A DNA stretch of 64,000 bases from an uncultured bacterium (GTDB taxonomy: Bacteria > Bipolaricaulota > Bipolaricaulia > UBA7950 > UBA9294), in contig CAIOGO010000014.1 of the NCBI GenBank assembly GCA_903857865.1, positions 160,814 through 224,813 of the forward strand. Reading direction: 5' to 3'. Positions within the stretch are counted from its first letter, which is position 1. The number at the start of each line of letters is the position of its first letter. Both the position numbers and the translations under genes were made by a program. Shown here one piece after another: positions 18,104 to 26,522 of the stretch. The notes beneath the pieces were generated by a model that was not told where the DNA came from, made no database searches, and saw only the letters and a program-made list of their open reading frames with translations.

Positions 18104-20003
18104 ACCCCCACAGCGCCCGGCCGGCATCTCCGAGGCCCAATCGATCGAGCGTGGCCGCCGTCGGCCACCCCGTCACCAAGTCCCAACCGCGCAGGGCGTA
18201 GTACTCGTCGAGCATCTTCGGCGCGTGCGCAACCTGACCCCGCGCGCCGCGCGCCGGCGATGGCTCGGCCGTCATGCGCTCGGGCAGACGGTCGTCGGCC
18301 CGCCCGATGCCAAGGCGCGCGTTATAGGCTCGCGCCAGGTTGACGATGCGCTCGCCGATCGCCCTCAACTCCTCCTCGTCCAACGCCCACCCGGTGGCCA
18401 GCCGGAGGCCGGCGGCGATCTCAGGCCAGTAGATCTCGGCCATCACGAACGTCCCGCCTGACTTGCACACGCCGACCGAGTCGACGACCGCGCCGAAGTC
18501 CTCGCCATCCTTGACCAGAAATGGCTTGTGCCGCGTTGCGTGAGGATCCGCCATCTCGGGAAGGAACTGCGGGCCGTAGCGCCGCAAGACCTCCGCAGCG
18601 CTCCCCGTTTCATCGACCGTCGGGAACGCCTTCAAGTGGTCGGCGCCGCGATTCGACGTCATGTGCGCCAGGCCCATGGACTGCTGCGCGCGCCCGTCTT
18701 GCGCCGGGATCTCCATCCCTTTGACTTCCATCGCGTAGGGCCGCGCAGCGGCGCCGAACGCCGCGGCCGCCCGCCGCACGCCTTCGGCCAGCACGTCGCC
18801 GACGCCCTCGCGGGTCGCAATGCGCTCCACGAGAGAGAGGATCGTCTCGACGTTGCCCCACGTCGCGTCCAGGCCGTCGAGATCGCCGCGCGTCAGGATG
18901 CCTCGCTGGACGAGCTCCATCGCGAAACCAATCGCGCGGCCCGTCGAGATCGTGTCCATCCCCAAGCGGTCGCAGCGATCGCTCGCGAACAGGATCGCTT
19001 CCAGATCGGCGTTCCCGAGGCCCGCGCCGAACGCGTTCAGCGTTTCGTACTCCACGCTCGACGTCTCGAGGCCGGCGAAGCGTCCCGCGTCGATTCGGTA
19101 CACCTTGTCGCACCGCACGGGGCACGCGAAGCACCCGGTGTCTCGAACGAAGTACCGCTCGCGCAGGGTCTCGCCGCTGATCTCCTCGGCCTTCGCAAAC
19201 TCCCCATCCTGGAAATTGCGCGTCGGGAACCGACCGATCTCGTTCACGACGCGCACGAGACCCGGGGTCCCGAAGCGGGAGCACGCCGGGAACATGGCGT
19301 TGGCGCGAAGTCGCGCGTGCAGGCTCTGAGCCAGTTCGATGAATCCGGCGCGGTCCACGAAAGGCACGCGCTTCGAGCCCGAGACGGCGATCGCCTTGAG
19401 CCGCTTCGCGCCCATCACGGCGCCGAGCCCGCAGCGACCGAAGCTGCGATTCGGCGTCGCCTGGATGGAGGCAAAACGAACGCCGCGCTCCCCGGCCGGC
19501 CCGATTGACGCCACCTGAAGGGCGGGGGCAGCATACCGGTCACGGAGAGCGGCCTCCGTCTGAATCGTGTCGAGTCCCCAGACGTCGCCCGCGTCGTCGA
19601 TCGCGGCCACGCCGTCGGCGATCCGCAGCACGACGGGCGCATCGGACGAGCCACGCACGACCACAGCGTCATACCCAGAGAACTTGAGACCCGGACCGAA
19701 GGTTCCACCGGCGTTCGAGTCTCCGTAGATGCCCGTGAGCGGCGACCGGGCGATGGCCTCGGTGCGCCCCGAGCACGGCCACGCCGTTCCCGTCAGCGGC
19801 CCGGTCGCCACGATGAGGACGGCGTCCGGCGACAACGGATCCACGTCGGGTCCCACTTCATCCCACAGGACCTTCGCGCCGAACCCGCTCCCGCCGAGGT
19901 AGGCGCGGGCGAGCGTAGGGTCGAGAGGCCGCGCCTCGAGGCGTCTTGAGGAGAGGTCGACGTGGAGCACCCGGCCGACGTAGCCACCGCGCGCACGCGT
20001 CAC
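18090..20003 (-). CDS. Aldehyde:ferredoxin oxidoreductase family protein (AOR 3)
   Basis: The 637-residue protein has the AOR N-terminal pterin segments (YLGGSGFGAKVLWDE, GIYGDSNAGGTFGPGLK), a CFACPVRC cluster motif near residue 287 and the distal cysteine in SVGVCKSGGTF near residue 510. This shows an intact W/Mo-pterin enzyme with one [4Fe-4S] cluster. The start GTG forms GTGA with the stop of the preceding AOR gene and has GGGAGGACGG upstream. Tandem AOR genes of about 640 residues, each distinct from AOR 1, suggest that two related enzymes or a heteromer act on the operon's aldehyde or related intermediates. Confidence 0.92.
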   Translation of the reverse strand: MTRARGGYVGRVLHVDLSSRRLEARPLDPTLARAYLGGSGFGAKVLWDEVGPDVDPLSPDAVLIVATGPLTGTAWPCSGRTEAIARSPLTGIYGDSNAGGTFGPGLKFSGYDAVVVRGSSDAPVVLRIADGVAAIDDAGDVWGLDTIQTEAALRDRYAAPALQVASIGPAGERGVRFASIQATPNRSFGRCGLGAVMGAKRLKAIAVSGSKRVPFVDRAGFIELAQSLHARLRANAMFPACSRFGTPGLVRVVNEIGRFPTRNFQDGEFAKAEEISGETLRERYFVRDTGCFACPVRCDKVYRIDAGRFAGLETSSVEYETLNAFGAGLGNADLEAILFASDRCDRLGMDTISTGRAIGFAMELVQRGILTRGDLDGLDATWGNVETILSLVERIATREGVGDVLAEGVRRAAAAFGAAARPYAMEVKGMEIPAQDGRAQQSMGLAHMTSNRGADHLKAFPTVDETGSAAEVLRRYGPQFLPEMADPHATRHKPFLVKDGEDFGAVVDSVGVCKSGGTFVMAEIYWPEIAAGLRLATGWALDEEELRAIGERIVNLARAYNARLGIGRADDRLPERMTAEPSPARGARGQVAHAPKMLDEYYALRGWDLVTGWPTAATLDRLGLGDAGRALWGYGGG

Positions 20004-21856
20004 GCCGTCCTCCCGTCCGAGAGCCCGAGCCGCACCAGGGTCGTCGGCGTCGGCAACCCGTCCTCGCCCCACCCGCGGAGCCGGTAGTACTCGGCCAGCA
20101 TGTCCGGAAGCGAGTCGATCCGTCGCTCGTCGTGGGCCTCGCCGTGCGCGACGGGCAGCGGCTCCTGTGTGAATCGCTCCGGCAACCGGTCATGAGTGGC
20201 ATCGACGCCAAATCGAGCGTTGAGCAACCGCTCGAGGTTGACGATGCGCTCTCCGACCTCCAGGAGCCCATCGGCGTCCAACGCGAGTCCCGCCGCGGTG
20301 ACGGCCTCAGCCAAGTGCGCGGGGTCGAGCGCGTAGACCTCCGTCGTGGTGAATTTGCAGACACCGAGCGCGTCGGAGACCGCACAGTAGTCCTCACCGA
20401 ACCGCACCAGCGCAGGCTTCGTCGCCTCGTCGGCGGGGTCGAGAACGCGCGGGTAGACGGTGGGCAGCAGGCGCCGAGCCGCCGCGTCCAGCCCGGCGAC
20501 GTCGATCGTCGGCAGCGCGTACAGGTGGTCGGCGCCGCGGTTCGACGTCGCATGTCCCAGTCCGAACGCCTTGGCCACCCGCGGCTCCTGCCCAGGAATC
20601 TCGAGCCCCTTGACGTGAAGCGCGTAGGGAATCGCCGCAGACCCGATCTCCTTTGCCGCGGCCCGGACGCCGCGGCAGAGGAGTTCGCCGATCCCTTCGC
20701 GACGCGCGATCCTCTCGACCAGCGCGACAATCGTGTCTCCCCGCCCCCACGAGAGATCGACAGATTCGTCATCCAACAACCCGCGTTCGTGGCACTCCAT
20801 CGCGAACGCGATCATGGCCCCGACGGAGATCGTGTCCAGCCCGAGTTCGTTGCACAGCGCGTTCGCGTGAAGAATGGCCTCAAGGTCGCCGCACCAGCAG
20901 TTGGCGCCCAGCGCGTCCAAGGTCTCGTACTCCGGCCCGGCGCTGCGTGAACGGTGCACGCCAGAGTTCACCTCGGAGATTCGGCCGCAGCGGATCGGGC
21001 AGCCGGGGCAGCCCTTGGTCTCAACCCGGTACAACTCGAGGGCGTCTGCATCGATCGCGTCGCCGAACGGGACTTGCCCGAGTCGATGGTTCATCGCCGG
21101 CAGATCTCCGCTCGCGTTCTTGATCCCGACGAGGAACGGCGTCCCCCAGCGCAACAGGTCGCGCACTCCGGGCGTCGCGAGAATCCGCTGCGTCGCGGCC
21201 CGAGATCGCGCCAGGAAACCTGACGGAAACCGCGGCCAGCGACCGCCGTCGACCACGATGGCCTTCACGTTCTTGGCGCCCAGCACCGCGCCCCCGCCGC
21301 ACCGCGCCGCGGCGCGCCCGCCGTCGACCATGACCGCCGCCAGCGGCACGCCGCGCTCACCCGCGGGCCCAATGCACGCAACCGCGGCCGCCGTCCCCTT
21401 GCGCAACGCTTCCGTCGCCTCAGGCACTCGGGACCCCCAGAGACGCCCCGCCGCCTCGAGGCGGATGCCGGACTCGTCGACTCTGATCACGCTCGGTTCT
21501 GGGGCGCACCCCACCAAAACGAGGGCGAGGATCCCGTGCGCCGTCAGGCGCGGCCCGAAGGATCCCCCGGCGTTGGCGTATCCGTAGATGCCTGTGAGCG
21601 GCGATCGAAATGCCATGTGAACGCGCGACGACGCGGGCCACGGACTGCCGTTGAGCAGGCCAGCACCCATGACGAACGGAGCCTCCGGATCGAGCGCATC
21701 GTGCTGCCAGAAGGCCCGTTCTTCGAGGAGGCGCACAGCCACGCCACGCCCGCCGAGGTACGCCCGGCGCGATGCCTCGTCTTGCCTCTCTTCGCGCAGC
21801 CTCCCGTCTGTCAAATCGACGGTGATCACGCGCTGGGGAAAGGGACTACCGCTCAT
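20000..21856 (-). CDS. Aldehyde:ferredoxin oxidoreductase family protein (AOR 2)
   Basis: The 618-residue product shares the family layout: YLGGRGVAVRLLEER and GIYGYANAGGSFGPRL pterin-binding segments, CPGCPIRC cluster motif near residue 289, and DALGVCKFTTTEV near residue 500 for the last cysteine. It is the first of two adjacent AOR genes and follows the Mch-like gene with an 11-base overlap. ATG at 21856 is preceded by GGAGGG. The association with Ftr and Mch homologues is unusual; the enzyme may act on a formyl- or aldehyde-level intermediate (inference). Confidence 0.92.
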   Translation of the reverse strand: MSGSPFPQRVITVDLTDGRLREERQDEASRRAYLGGRGVAVRLLEERAFWQHDALDPEAPFVMGAGLLNGSPWPASSRVHMAFRSPLTGIYGYANAGGSFGPRLTAHGILALVLVGCAPEPSVIRVDESGIRLEAAGRLWGSRVPEATEALRKGTAAAVACIGPAGERGVPLAAVMVDGGRAAARCGGGAVLGAKNVKAIVVDGGRWPRFPSGFLARSRAATQRILATPGVRDLLRWGTPFLVGIKNASGDLPAMNHRLGQVPFGDAIDADALELYRVETKGCPGCPIRCGRISEVNSGVHRSRSAGPEYETLDALGANCWCGDLEAILHANALCNELGLDTISVGAMIAFAMECHERGLLDDESVDLSWGRGDTIVALVERIARREGIGELLCRGVRAAAKEIGSAAIPYALHVKGLEIPGQEPRVAKAFGLGHATSNRGADHLYALPTIDVAGLDAAARRLLPTVYPRVLDPADEATKPALVRFGEDYCAVSDALGVCKFTTTEVYALDPAHLAEAVTAAGLALDADGLLEVGERIVNLERLLNARFGVDATHDRLPERFTQEPLPVAHGEAHDERRIDSLPDMLAEYYRLRGWGEDGLPTPTTLVRLGLSDGRTA

Positions 21857-22847
21857 GGCGCCCTCCGTCAGCTCGCCCGAGAGCGGAAGCCAGGAGCTCA
21901 ACGTCGACGGCACCCGCCGACGCCACTCGGCCGGTCGTACGGTCCACGAGCGTGATGCAGGCGACCTTGTTCAGATCGGATAACCCGGGGATGGCCTCGA
22001 ACACGCCGCCGGCCTCTGCCAAGAGCTCCGAGAAGAGGCGCCCATAGGTGGGCGACGAGCGGAAGACGAGAGCCTCGGCAGTAGCTCTCAGGTCCCAACT
22101 CGGCGCAGCCTCGACGATCATCGTCACCCGCCCGGCGTAGTGGATCATGTCATCCTGCGTCACCACGGGAATGCCTCGACCGCCACAAGGGGCGAGCGGC
22201 ACGGCGCCGAGAATGCTGACGACGCAGCGCGGATCCAGCCCGATGGACTGGTCGAGCGTGAACAAGACGCACTCGTTCAGCCGTCCGGCGAGCTGAGCCA
22301 CGCCAGCCAAGCTGTTCGACGGGACCACGACGAGCGTCAGCTCCGCGGGCCGAAGTCCGGCCCGCCGCGCGATCGCCTCGACGACGTCCGCGTTCGGCAG
22401 GCGCGTCGCCTCAACGACGGCCACGCCCCAGGAGCAGACGCCGTCGACAAGGTCCGACGGCCGATCTAGTTGGCCGTCCATGCAGGCGCGCACGGGTCCG
22501 GAGACGCGAATCGCCGCGTCCACTTCGTCAAGAGCGAAGGAAACTTGCAGTCCATGGATAGAGAGGAAGGGTCGCCACGAGCCGCCGACCAACTCGGGAA
22601 GCGGGATGCCTAGGACGTCCGTCATGCCCAGCGTCGCCTTCATCATGCCCCCATGCGCAAGCTCCGCGACGCGTCGTCCGGCCTCCCACGACCCCCGCGT
22701 GGCGACGCCGCAGTCCAGGATGAGCGCCCCGGCGTGGCCTGGCCGGACGTCGACCTCGAGAACCGGCGCGTCTTCAACCAGCGACCGAACGAGCGCCGCA
22801 GTCCGGGCACCAGCCCACTCCTGTTCCGCGCTGCTCCAGCCCGCCAT
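21846..22847 (-). CDS. mch: Methenyltetrahydromethanopterin cyclohydrolase-like protein (Mch family)
   Basis: The 333-residue length is close to the ~320 residues of Mch. Family landmarks are the CGVATRGSWEAGRRVAELAHGG segment near residue 47, the GRGIPVVTQDDMIHYAGRV region near residue 223 and the C-terminal SSPTYGRLFSELL, IPGLSDLNKVACITLVDRTTG and ASAGAVDVELLASALG segments, which follow the archaeal and methylotroph pattern closely (SS-YG-F, V-N-TG, G-V-SFG). Mch interconverts methenyl- and N5-formyl-tetrahydromethanopterin. Several positions are divergent (for example LSDLNK where the family has a proline-rich loop), so a paralogue with another pterin or ring substrate is possible. It follows Ftr by 12 bases. 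Confidence 0.8.
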   Translation of the reverse strand: MAGWSSAEQEWAGARTAALVRSLVEDAPVLEVDVRPGHAGALILDCGVATRGSWEAGRRVAELAHGGMMKATLGMTDVLGIPLPELVGGSWRPFLSIHGLQVSFALDEVDAAIRVSGPVRACMDGQLDRPSDLVDGVCSWGVAVVEATRLPNADVVEAIARRAGLRPAELTLVVVPSNSLAGVAQLAGRLNECVLFTLDQSIGLDPRCVVSILGAVPLAPCGGRGIPVVTQDDMIHYAGRVTMIVEAAPSWDLRATAEALVFRSSPTYGRLFSELLAEAGGVFEAIPGLSDLNKVACITLVDRTTGRVASAGAVDVELLASALGRADGGRHER

Positions 22848-22859
22848 CTCGCCTCCCGC

Positions 22860-23774
22860 CTAGCGGTCCTCGGTCGGAACGACGTCGCGCAGGGCCAGCT
22901 TGCGGCCGCCCCATGCTCCCTCGAACGACGGGGCCGTGATCCCGACGATGCCCGACGTTCGAGCGAAGGCGTCGATGGCTACGCGCAGGCCGATTCGCAT
23001 CGCGTCGACCGACGTCGCGACGAGGGGGAACTCGATGACGGAATCTACGTCCGCCGGGACCTTCGTCGCCACCCGCCCTCGAAGCGATGGGCAGAAGGGC
23101 TCGTTGATCGTCACACCCTCGCCCTTGTAGCGGGTCCCGCCCACCTTGGCGCCGCTGATGCCGCCGACCGGGTAGTTGAACACCGCCACGCCCGGCGCGT
23201 CCCGCACGACGCACGCCGCCGCTTCCATTGCGCCCATCAGGCAAGCCGCCTCGTTTTGCCCGAACACCTCGAGGACGCCGTCGGTTCCCGCCACGACGTG
23301 AACGCGTCGCTCGATGAACTGATTGCCGGTCATGATCGGGATCCGAACCACCTCGCGCTCGCCTACACGGTCCAGCGCCTCGTACCCGTCACCCCATCGC
23401 GACACCCGCGCAGCCAGGTCGACGACCCACTCCACCGGCCCGTTCGCACCGCCGTCGAAGAGCGAACACGTCGGAAGGTGAGGAAAGATGTACAGACGGT
23501 CGAGCAGCGCCTTCTTGAACGTCTCCAGACCGACCGCCGTCGGGGCATTGAGTTGGAGCGCGACGCCGCTTCGCCCATCCGGGGTTGCGGACGACGCGAC
23601 GAACCCATCGATGCACCCCTGGATCGGCGCCGCGGTGATGATCCCGAACCCGCACAGGTAGCTCGCCTCGGCCATCGCGACGGCTTCGGTCGCCGCGGTG
23701 AGAATGAGGCGGGCGGTGTACAAGTCGGTGCACTCGCAAAACGTGTCCTCAATCTCGATCCCTCGGTATCTCAT
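22860..23774 (-). CDS. ftr: Formylmethanofuran:tetrahydromethanopterin formyltransferase-like protein (Ftr)
   Basis: The 304-residue protein aligns by eye over its whole length with Ftr (about 297 residues): GIEIEDTFCECTDLYTARLI at the N-terminus, ATPDGRSGVALQL near residue 62, RIPIMTGNQFIERR near 147, GQNEAACLMGAMEAA near 178, PVGGISGAKVGG-type stretch near 210, then INEPFCPSLRGRVATKVP and the final beta segment GITAPSFEGAWGGRKLAL. Ftr moves a formyl group between methanofuran and tetrahydromethanopterin. Formylmethanofuran dehydrogenase subunits, methylene-H4MPT dehydrogenase and Fae are not in the window. ATG at 23774 follows GAGAGGAG and overlaps the NAD-kinase-like gene by 4 bases. Confidence 0.88.
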   Translation of the reverse strand: MRYRGIEIEDTFCECTDLYTARLILTAATEAVAMAEASYLCGFGIITAAPIQGCIDGFVASSATPDGRSGVALQLNAPTAVGLETFKKALLDRLYIFPHLPTCSLFDGGANGPVEWVVDLAARVSRWGDGYEALDRVGEREVVRIPIMTGNQFIERRVHVVAGTDGVLEVFGQNEAACLMGAMEAAACVVRDAPGVAVFNYPVGGISGAKVGGTRYKGEGVTINEPFCPSLRGRVATKVPADVDSVIEFPLVATSVDAMRIGLRVAIDAFARTSGIVGITAPSFEGAWGGRKLALRDVVPTEDR

Positions 23775-24811
23775 CCGTTCTCCTCTCGCTCCATCTCTCC
23801 ACGAGGCGAAGCCGCCCGTCGGATCGATACGACGGCACCCTCGACCGTGCTTAGCGACACTATCGCCGCGGGAGACGCCGCGCAACGCGGTGTCCCGTCA
23901 ACCACGAGCGCGGATCCCAGCCGGAAGCCGCCCATCTCCACGACGTCACCGGGCGCCAGTCCCAGATGGAAGATCCGCAGAGGCTCGGCGGCCTCGAGAT
24001 CGTTCCGACCGAGCCGGGTCCGAATCATGAGCGCACTCGCCGCCGCCACGACTCCCAGGCAGCCAACGTACGGCCCCCAACAGAGAAGCCCGCTCACGGC
24101 TTTGCCCCGGCAGGCGTCCGTGTCATTGAGCGGCGATGCGACGATCTGTCCCCCCTCGAGCTCAGCGCCCGCAAGTAGCCGTCTCCCGTTCTTCGCAATC
24201 CACGTCGCCTGTCCGCACGCTGAGATTGGATCAGCCGTTCGGTCCTCGCCGCGAAGCCCCGCCGCCGCATCCAGATCTACGCGCCGCCCGCAGCGCGTGC
24301 CGAAGAACGTGTTCGCAACCGTCGCATCGTGGAACGCCAGCCCCACCTTCACCCCGTCGAAGCGCACCTCGAGGGCGTGCACCGGGACATCGGCCCACGA
24401 CGAGGCAAGGAACCCATCGAGTTCCACGGCCGTGGTTCCGACGAGAGGCCCCACATTGGACGACCCGACGCCGACGCCGAGCAGGCGAACCACTGATCCA
24501 GCCGAGGAGAGAACGCTGCCGATGTCGCCCAGCGTGCCGTCGCCCCCAACGCCGATCACCGTGTCCACCCCCGCCTCAAGGAGTTCTCTCGTCAGGCCGC
24601 AGGCGTCGCCCACCGGGCCGCGGACCTTCCGACAATCCAGGCCGCACGCGTCCGCCGCAGCGGCCTCGAACGTGTCGGCAACGAGGACCACGTCCCGCTC
24701 CCGGAGCGCAGGCAGCAGGCGAGCGAGGATGCCCTGCAGCGCGTCGGGCCCGGCGCCCGCGCAGGGGTTGGCGATGACGCCGATTCGGCCAAGATGCTGG
24801 CAGGCACTCAC
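23771..24811 (-). CDS. NAD kinase-like (ATP-NAD kinase superfamily) protein
   Basis: The 346-residue protein starts with a Rossmann-like strand and ANPCAGAGPD loop at residues 11-20, then the diagnostic GVGGDGTLGDIG near residue 104, the ATP-NAD/diacylglycerol kinase phosphate-binding motif. Beyond about residue 200 it lacks the usual NAD kinase GGP(I)xP-type segments that I would expect and instead has its own long beta-rich half. It is longer than typical NAD kinases (about 290). It lies between the ABC permease and Ftr with 4-base overlaps on both sides (GTGA and ATGA), so it is an integral part of the operon. It may phosphorylate an unusual cofactor or substrate rather than NAD. Confidence 0.7.
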   Translation of the reverse strand: MSACQHLGRIGVIANPCAGAGPDALQGILARLLPALRERDVVLVADTFEAAAADACGLDCRKVRGPVGDACGLTRELLEAGVDTVIGVGGDGTLGDIGSVLSSAGSVVRLLGVGVGSSNVGPLVGTTAVELDGFLASSWADVPVHALEVRFDGVKVGLAFHDATVANTFFGTRCGRRVDLDAAAGLRGEDRTADPISACGQATWIAKNGRRLLAGAELEGGQIVASPLNDTDACRGKAVSGLLCWGPYVGCLGVVAAASALMIRTRLGRNDLEAAEPLRIFHLGLAPGDVVEMGGFRLGSALVVDGTPRCAASPAAIVSLSTVEGAVVSIRRAASPRGEMEREENG

Positions 24812-25635
24812 TTGATCGCTCCTCCCGTCAGCCCGGAAACCAAGTACCGCTGCCCGAGCAGAAACAGCACGAACACGGGAATCGTGACCAGGAGGGCGGC
24901 AGCCGACAGCGGGCCCCATTGCACAACTCCGCCCGACCCGAGGAAACGGGCGAGATACACGGGCAGCGTCCAGGTCTCGTTCGTCCGCATGATGACGAGG
25001 GCAAAGAAGAACTCGTTCCAGGAGAGAAGCAGCGAGAACGTCGCCACCGCCAGGAGACCCGGCACGGAGAGCGGGAGGATGATGCTCACGAGCGCCCGTA
25101 GGCGCGTGCAGCCGTCAATCCTCGCCGCCTCCTCCAAGTCGATGGGGATCTTGTCGAAGTACCCCTTGAGGAGCCAAATCGAAAACGGAAGAGCAAAGCT
25201 CGTGTGCATGATCACGAGCCCCGGCAGCGTGTTGATCAGTCCGTACACCTTCAAGACCGTGAACAGCCCAAGCACCATGATGATTCCGGGAAACGCCTGC
25301 GTCGCCAGGAGCCACATCGAGAACGCCGTCCGCCCACGGAACTTGAACCGCGACAGGGCGTAGCCGGCCGGCGCGGTTACGATGATGGCGAGAATCACGG
25401 TCGAGAACGCGACGATGGCCGAGTTCCGAAGGTTGATCAGGAACGTGCCCCCTGTAATGACCGTGCGGAAATTGTCCCAGGTCACTCCGTGCGGAATTCC
25501 CATCGGAGACTCGAAGATCTGGGTCTGAGTCTTGAGGGAGTTGAACACGAGGAGGAGGAGGGGGAACACGAGGAAGGCGATCATCACGAGGACGGCGACG
25601 TGGAGGAGGACTTGCTTGAACGGATGCATCCTCAT
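24808..25635 (-). CDS. Sugar-type ABC transporter permease (MalG-like)
   Basis: This 275-residue membrane protein has about six hydrophobic helices, the first at residues 12-32, and the ATPase-contact loop LEEAARIDGCTRLRALVSII at about residue 178, in the EAA---G pattern of CUT1 importers. It ends with the typical C-terminal sequence QRYLVSGLTGGAIK. With the MalF-like partner and the solute-binding protein it makes a carbohydrate- or nucleoside-type importer. No ATP-binding subunit is encoded nearby, so a shared MalK/MsmX-type ATPase is implied. Start ATG forms ATGA with the preceding stop. Confidence 0.92.
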   Translation of the reverse strand: MRMHPFKQVLLHVAVLVMIAFLVFPLLLLVFNSLKTQTQIFESPMGIPHGVTWDNFRTVITGGTFLINLRNSAIVAFSTVILAIIVTAPAGYALSRFKFRGRTAFSMWLLATQAFPGIIMVLGLFTVLKVYGLINTLPGLVIMHTSFALPFSIWLLKGYFDKIPIDLEEAARIDGCTRLRALVSIILPLSVPGLLAVATFSLLLSWNEFFFALVIMRTNETWTLPVYLARFLGSGGVVQWGPLSAAALLVTIPVFVLFLLGQRYLVSGLTGGAIK

Positions 25636-26522
25636 TGCAGCACCTCACGGATGTACAGGACGACGACGCTCAGCAAGATGAGCAGGATGATGATGCCGAT
25701 CGCCGCGCCGTATCCGGCCTGCTGCGAGCCGTACGCCCAGGTGTAGGCGTAGAGGGGGAGCGTCATCGACGCGTTGGCCGGTCCCCCTCTGGTCAAGACG
25801 TAGACGATGTCAAACGAGTTGAACGTCCAGATCGACTCCAAAGTGAGAATGATGAGGATGACCTTCTTGATGCTCGGAACGACAATCCGCAATTGCGTCT
25901 GCAAGTAGCTCGCGCCGTCGATGGCCGCCGCCTCGAGAATGTCTCCTTCGAGCGACTGCAGCCCAGCGAGGATCATGATCGTGACGAACGGAATTCCCAT
26001 CCAGATGTTGGCAATGATGCACGTCCACAGGGCGAGGTGTGTATCGATGAGCCACGCTGGGAGGTGGATCACACCAAGCCCCGAGAGGGCGGTGTTGAGT
26101 GGCCCGCCGGAGAGAAAGATGTACCGCCAGATGAGTGACACGACGACGCCGGGCAGAGCCCAGGGAATAAGCGTGACGGTCCGGAACGCACGACGGAAGC
26201 GAAGATGCCGCGAGTTGAGCATCGTAGCCAAGATGTAGGAAACGAAGAACATCGCGGCGACGCTGGTCACGGTCCAGACGAGGCTGTTGAGGAGTGCGCG
26301 GATGAAGACGGGGTCGCGGAAGAGAAGAACGAAGTTCTGCAGACCGGAGTAGACGTTCTTCCCCGTCAGCGCACGGAAGGAGTAGAAGACGCGGGAGATG
26401 CCCTGAGCCAAAGGATACAGGCTCACGAAGCACAGGACGGCGAGGGCGGGTGCCACGAACGGCAGGGCCCGCTTCTCCTCGAGGAAGGGTCGCCGCGCGT
26501 TCGCGGACCTACTGGTCTTCAT
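25632..26522 (-). CDS. Sugar-type ABC transporter permease (MalF-like)
   Basis: The 296-residue protein has six predicted membrane helices, the first at about residues 21-41 (FVAPALAVLCFVSLYPLAQG), and the EAA loop LEAAAIDGASYLQTQLRIVV near residue 203. These mark the MalF/UgpA-type half of a CUT1 importer. It overlaps the dehydrogenase gene by 14 bases and its partner permease by 4. The transporter presumably brings in the compound degraded by the operon. Confidence 0.92.
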   Translation of the reverse strand: MKTSRSANARRPFLEEKRALPFVAPALAVLCFVSLYPLAQGISRVFYSFRALTGKNVYSGLQNFVLLFRDPVFIRALLNSLVWTVTSVAAMFFVSYILATMLNSRHLRFRRAFRTVTLIPWALPGVVVSLIWRYIFLSGGPLNTALSGLGVIHLPAWLIDTHLALWTCIIANIWMGIPFVTIMILAGLQSLEGDILEAAAIDGASYLQTQLRIVVPSIKKVILIILTLESIWTFNSFDIVYVLTRGGPANASMTLPLYAYTWAYGSQQAGYGAAIGIIILLILLSVVVLYIREVLQ

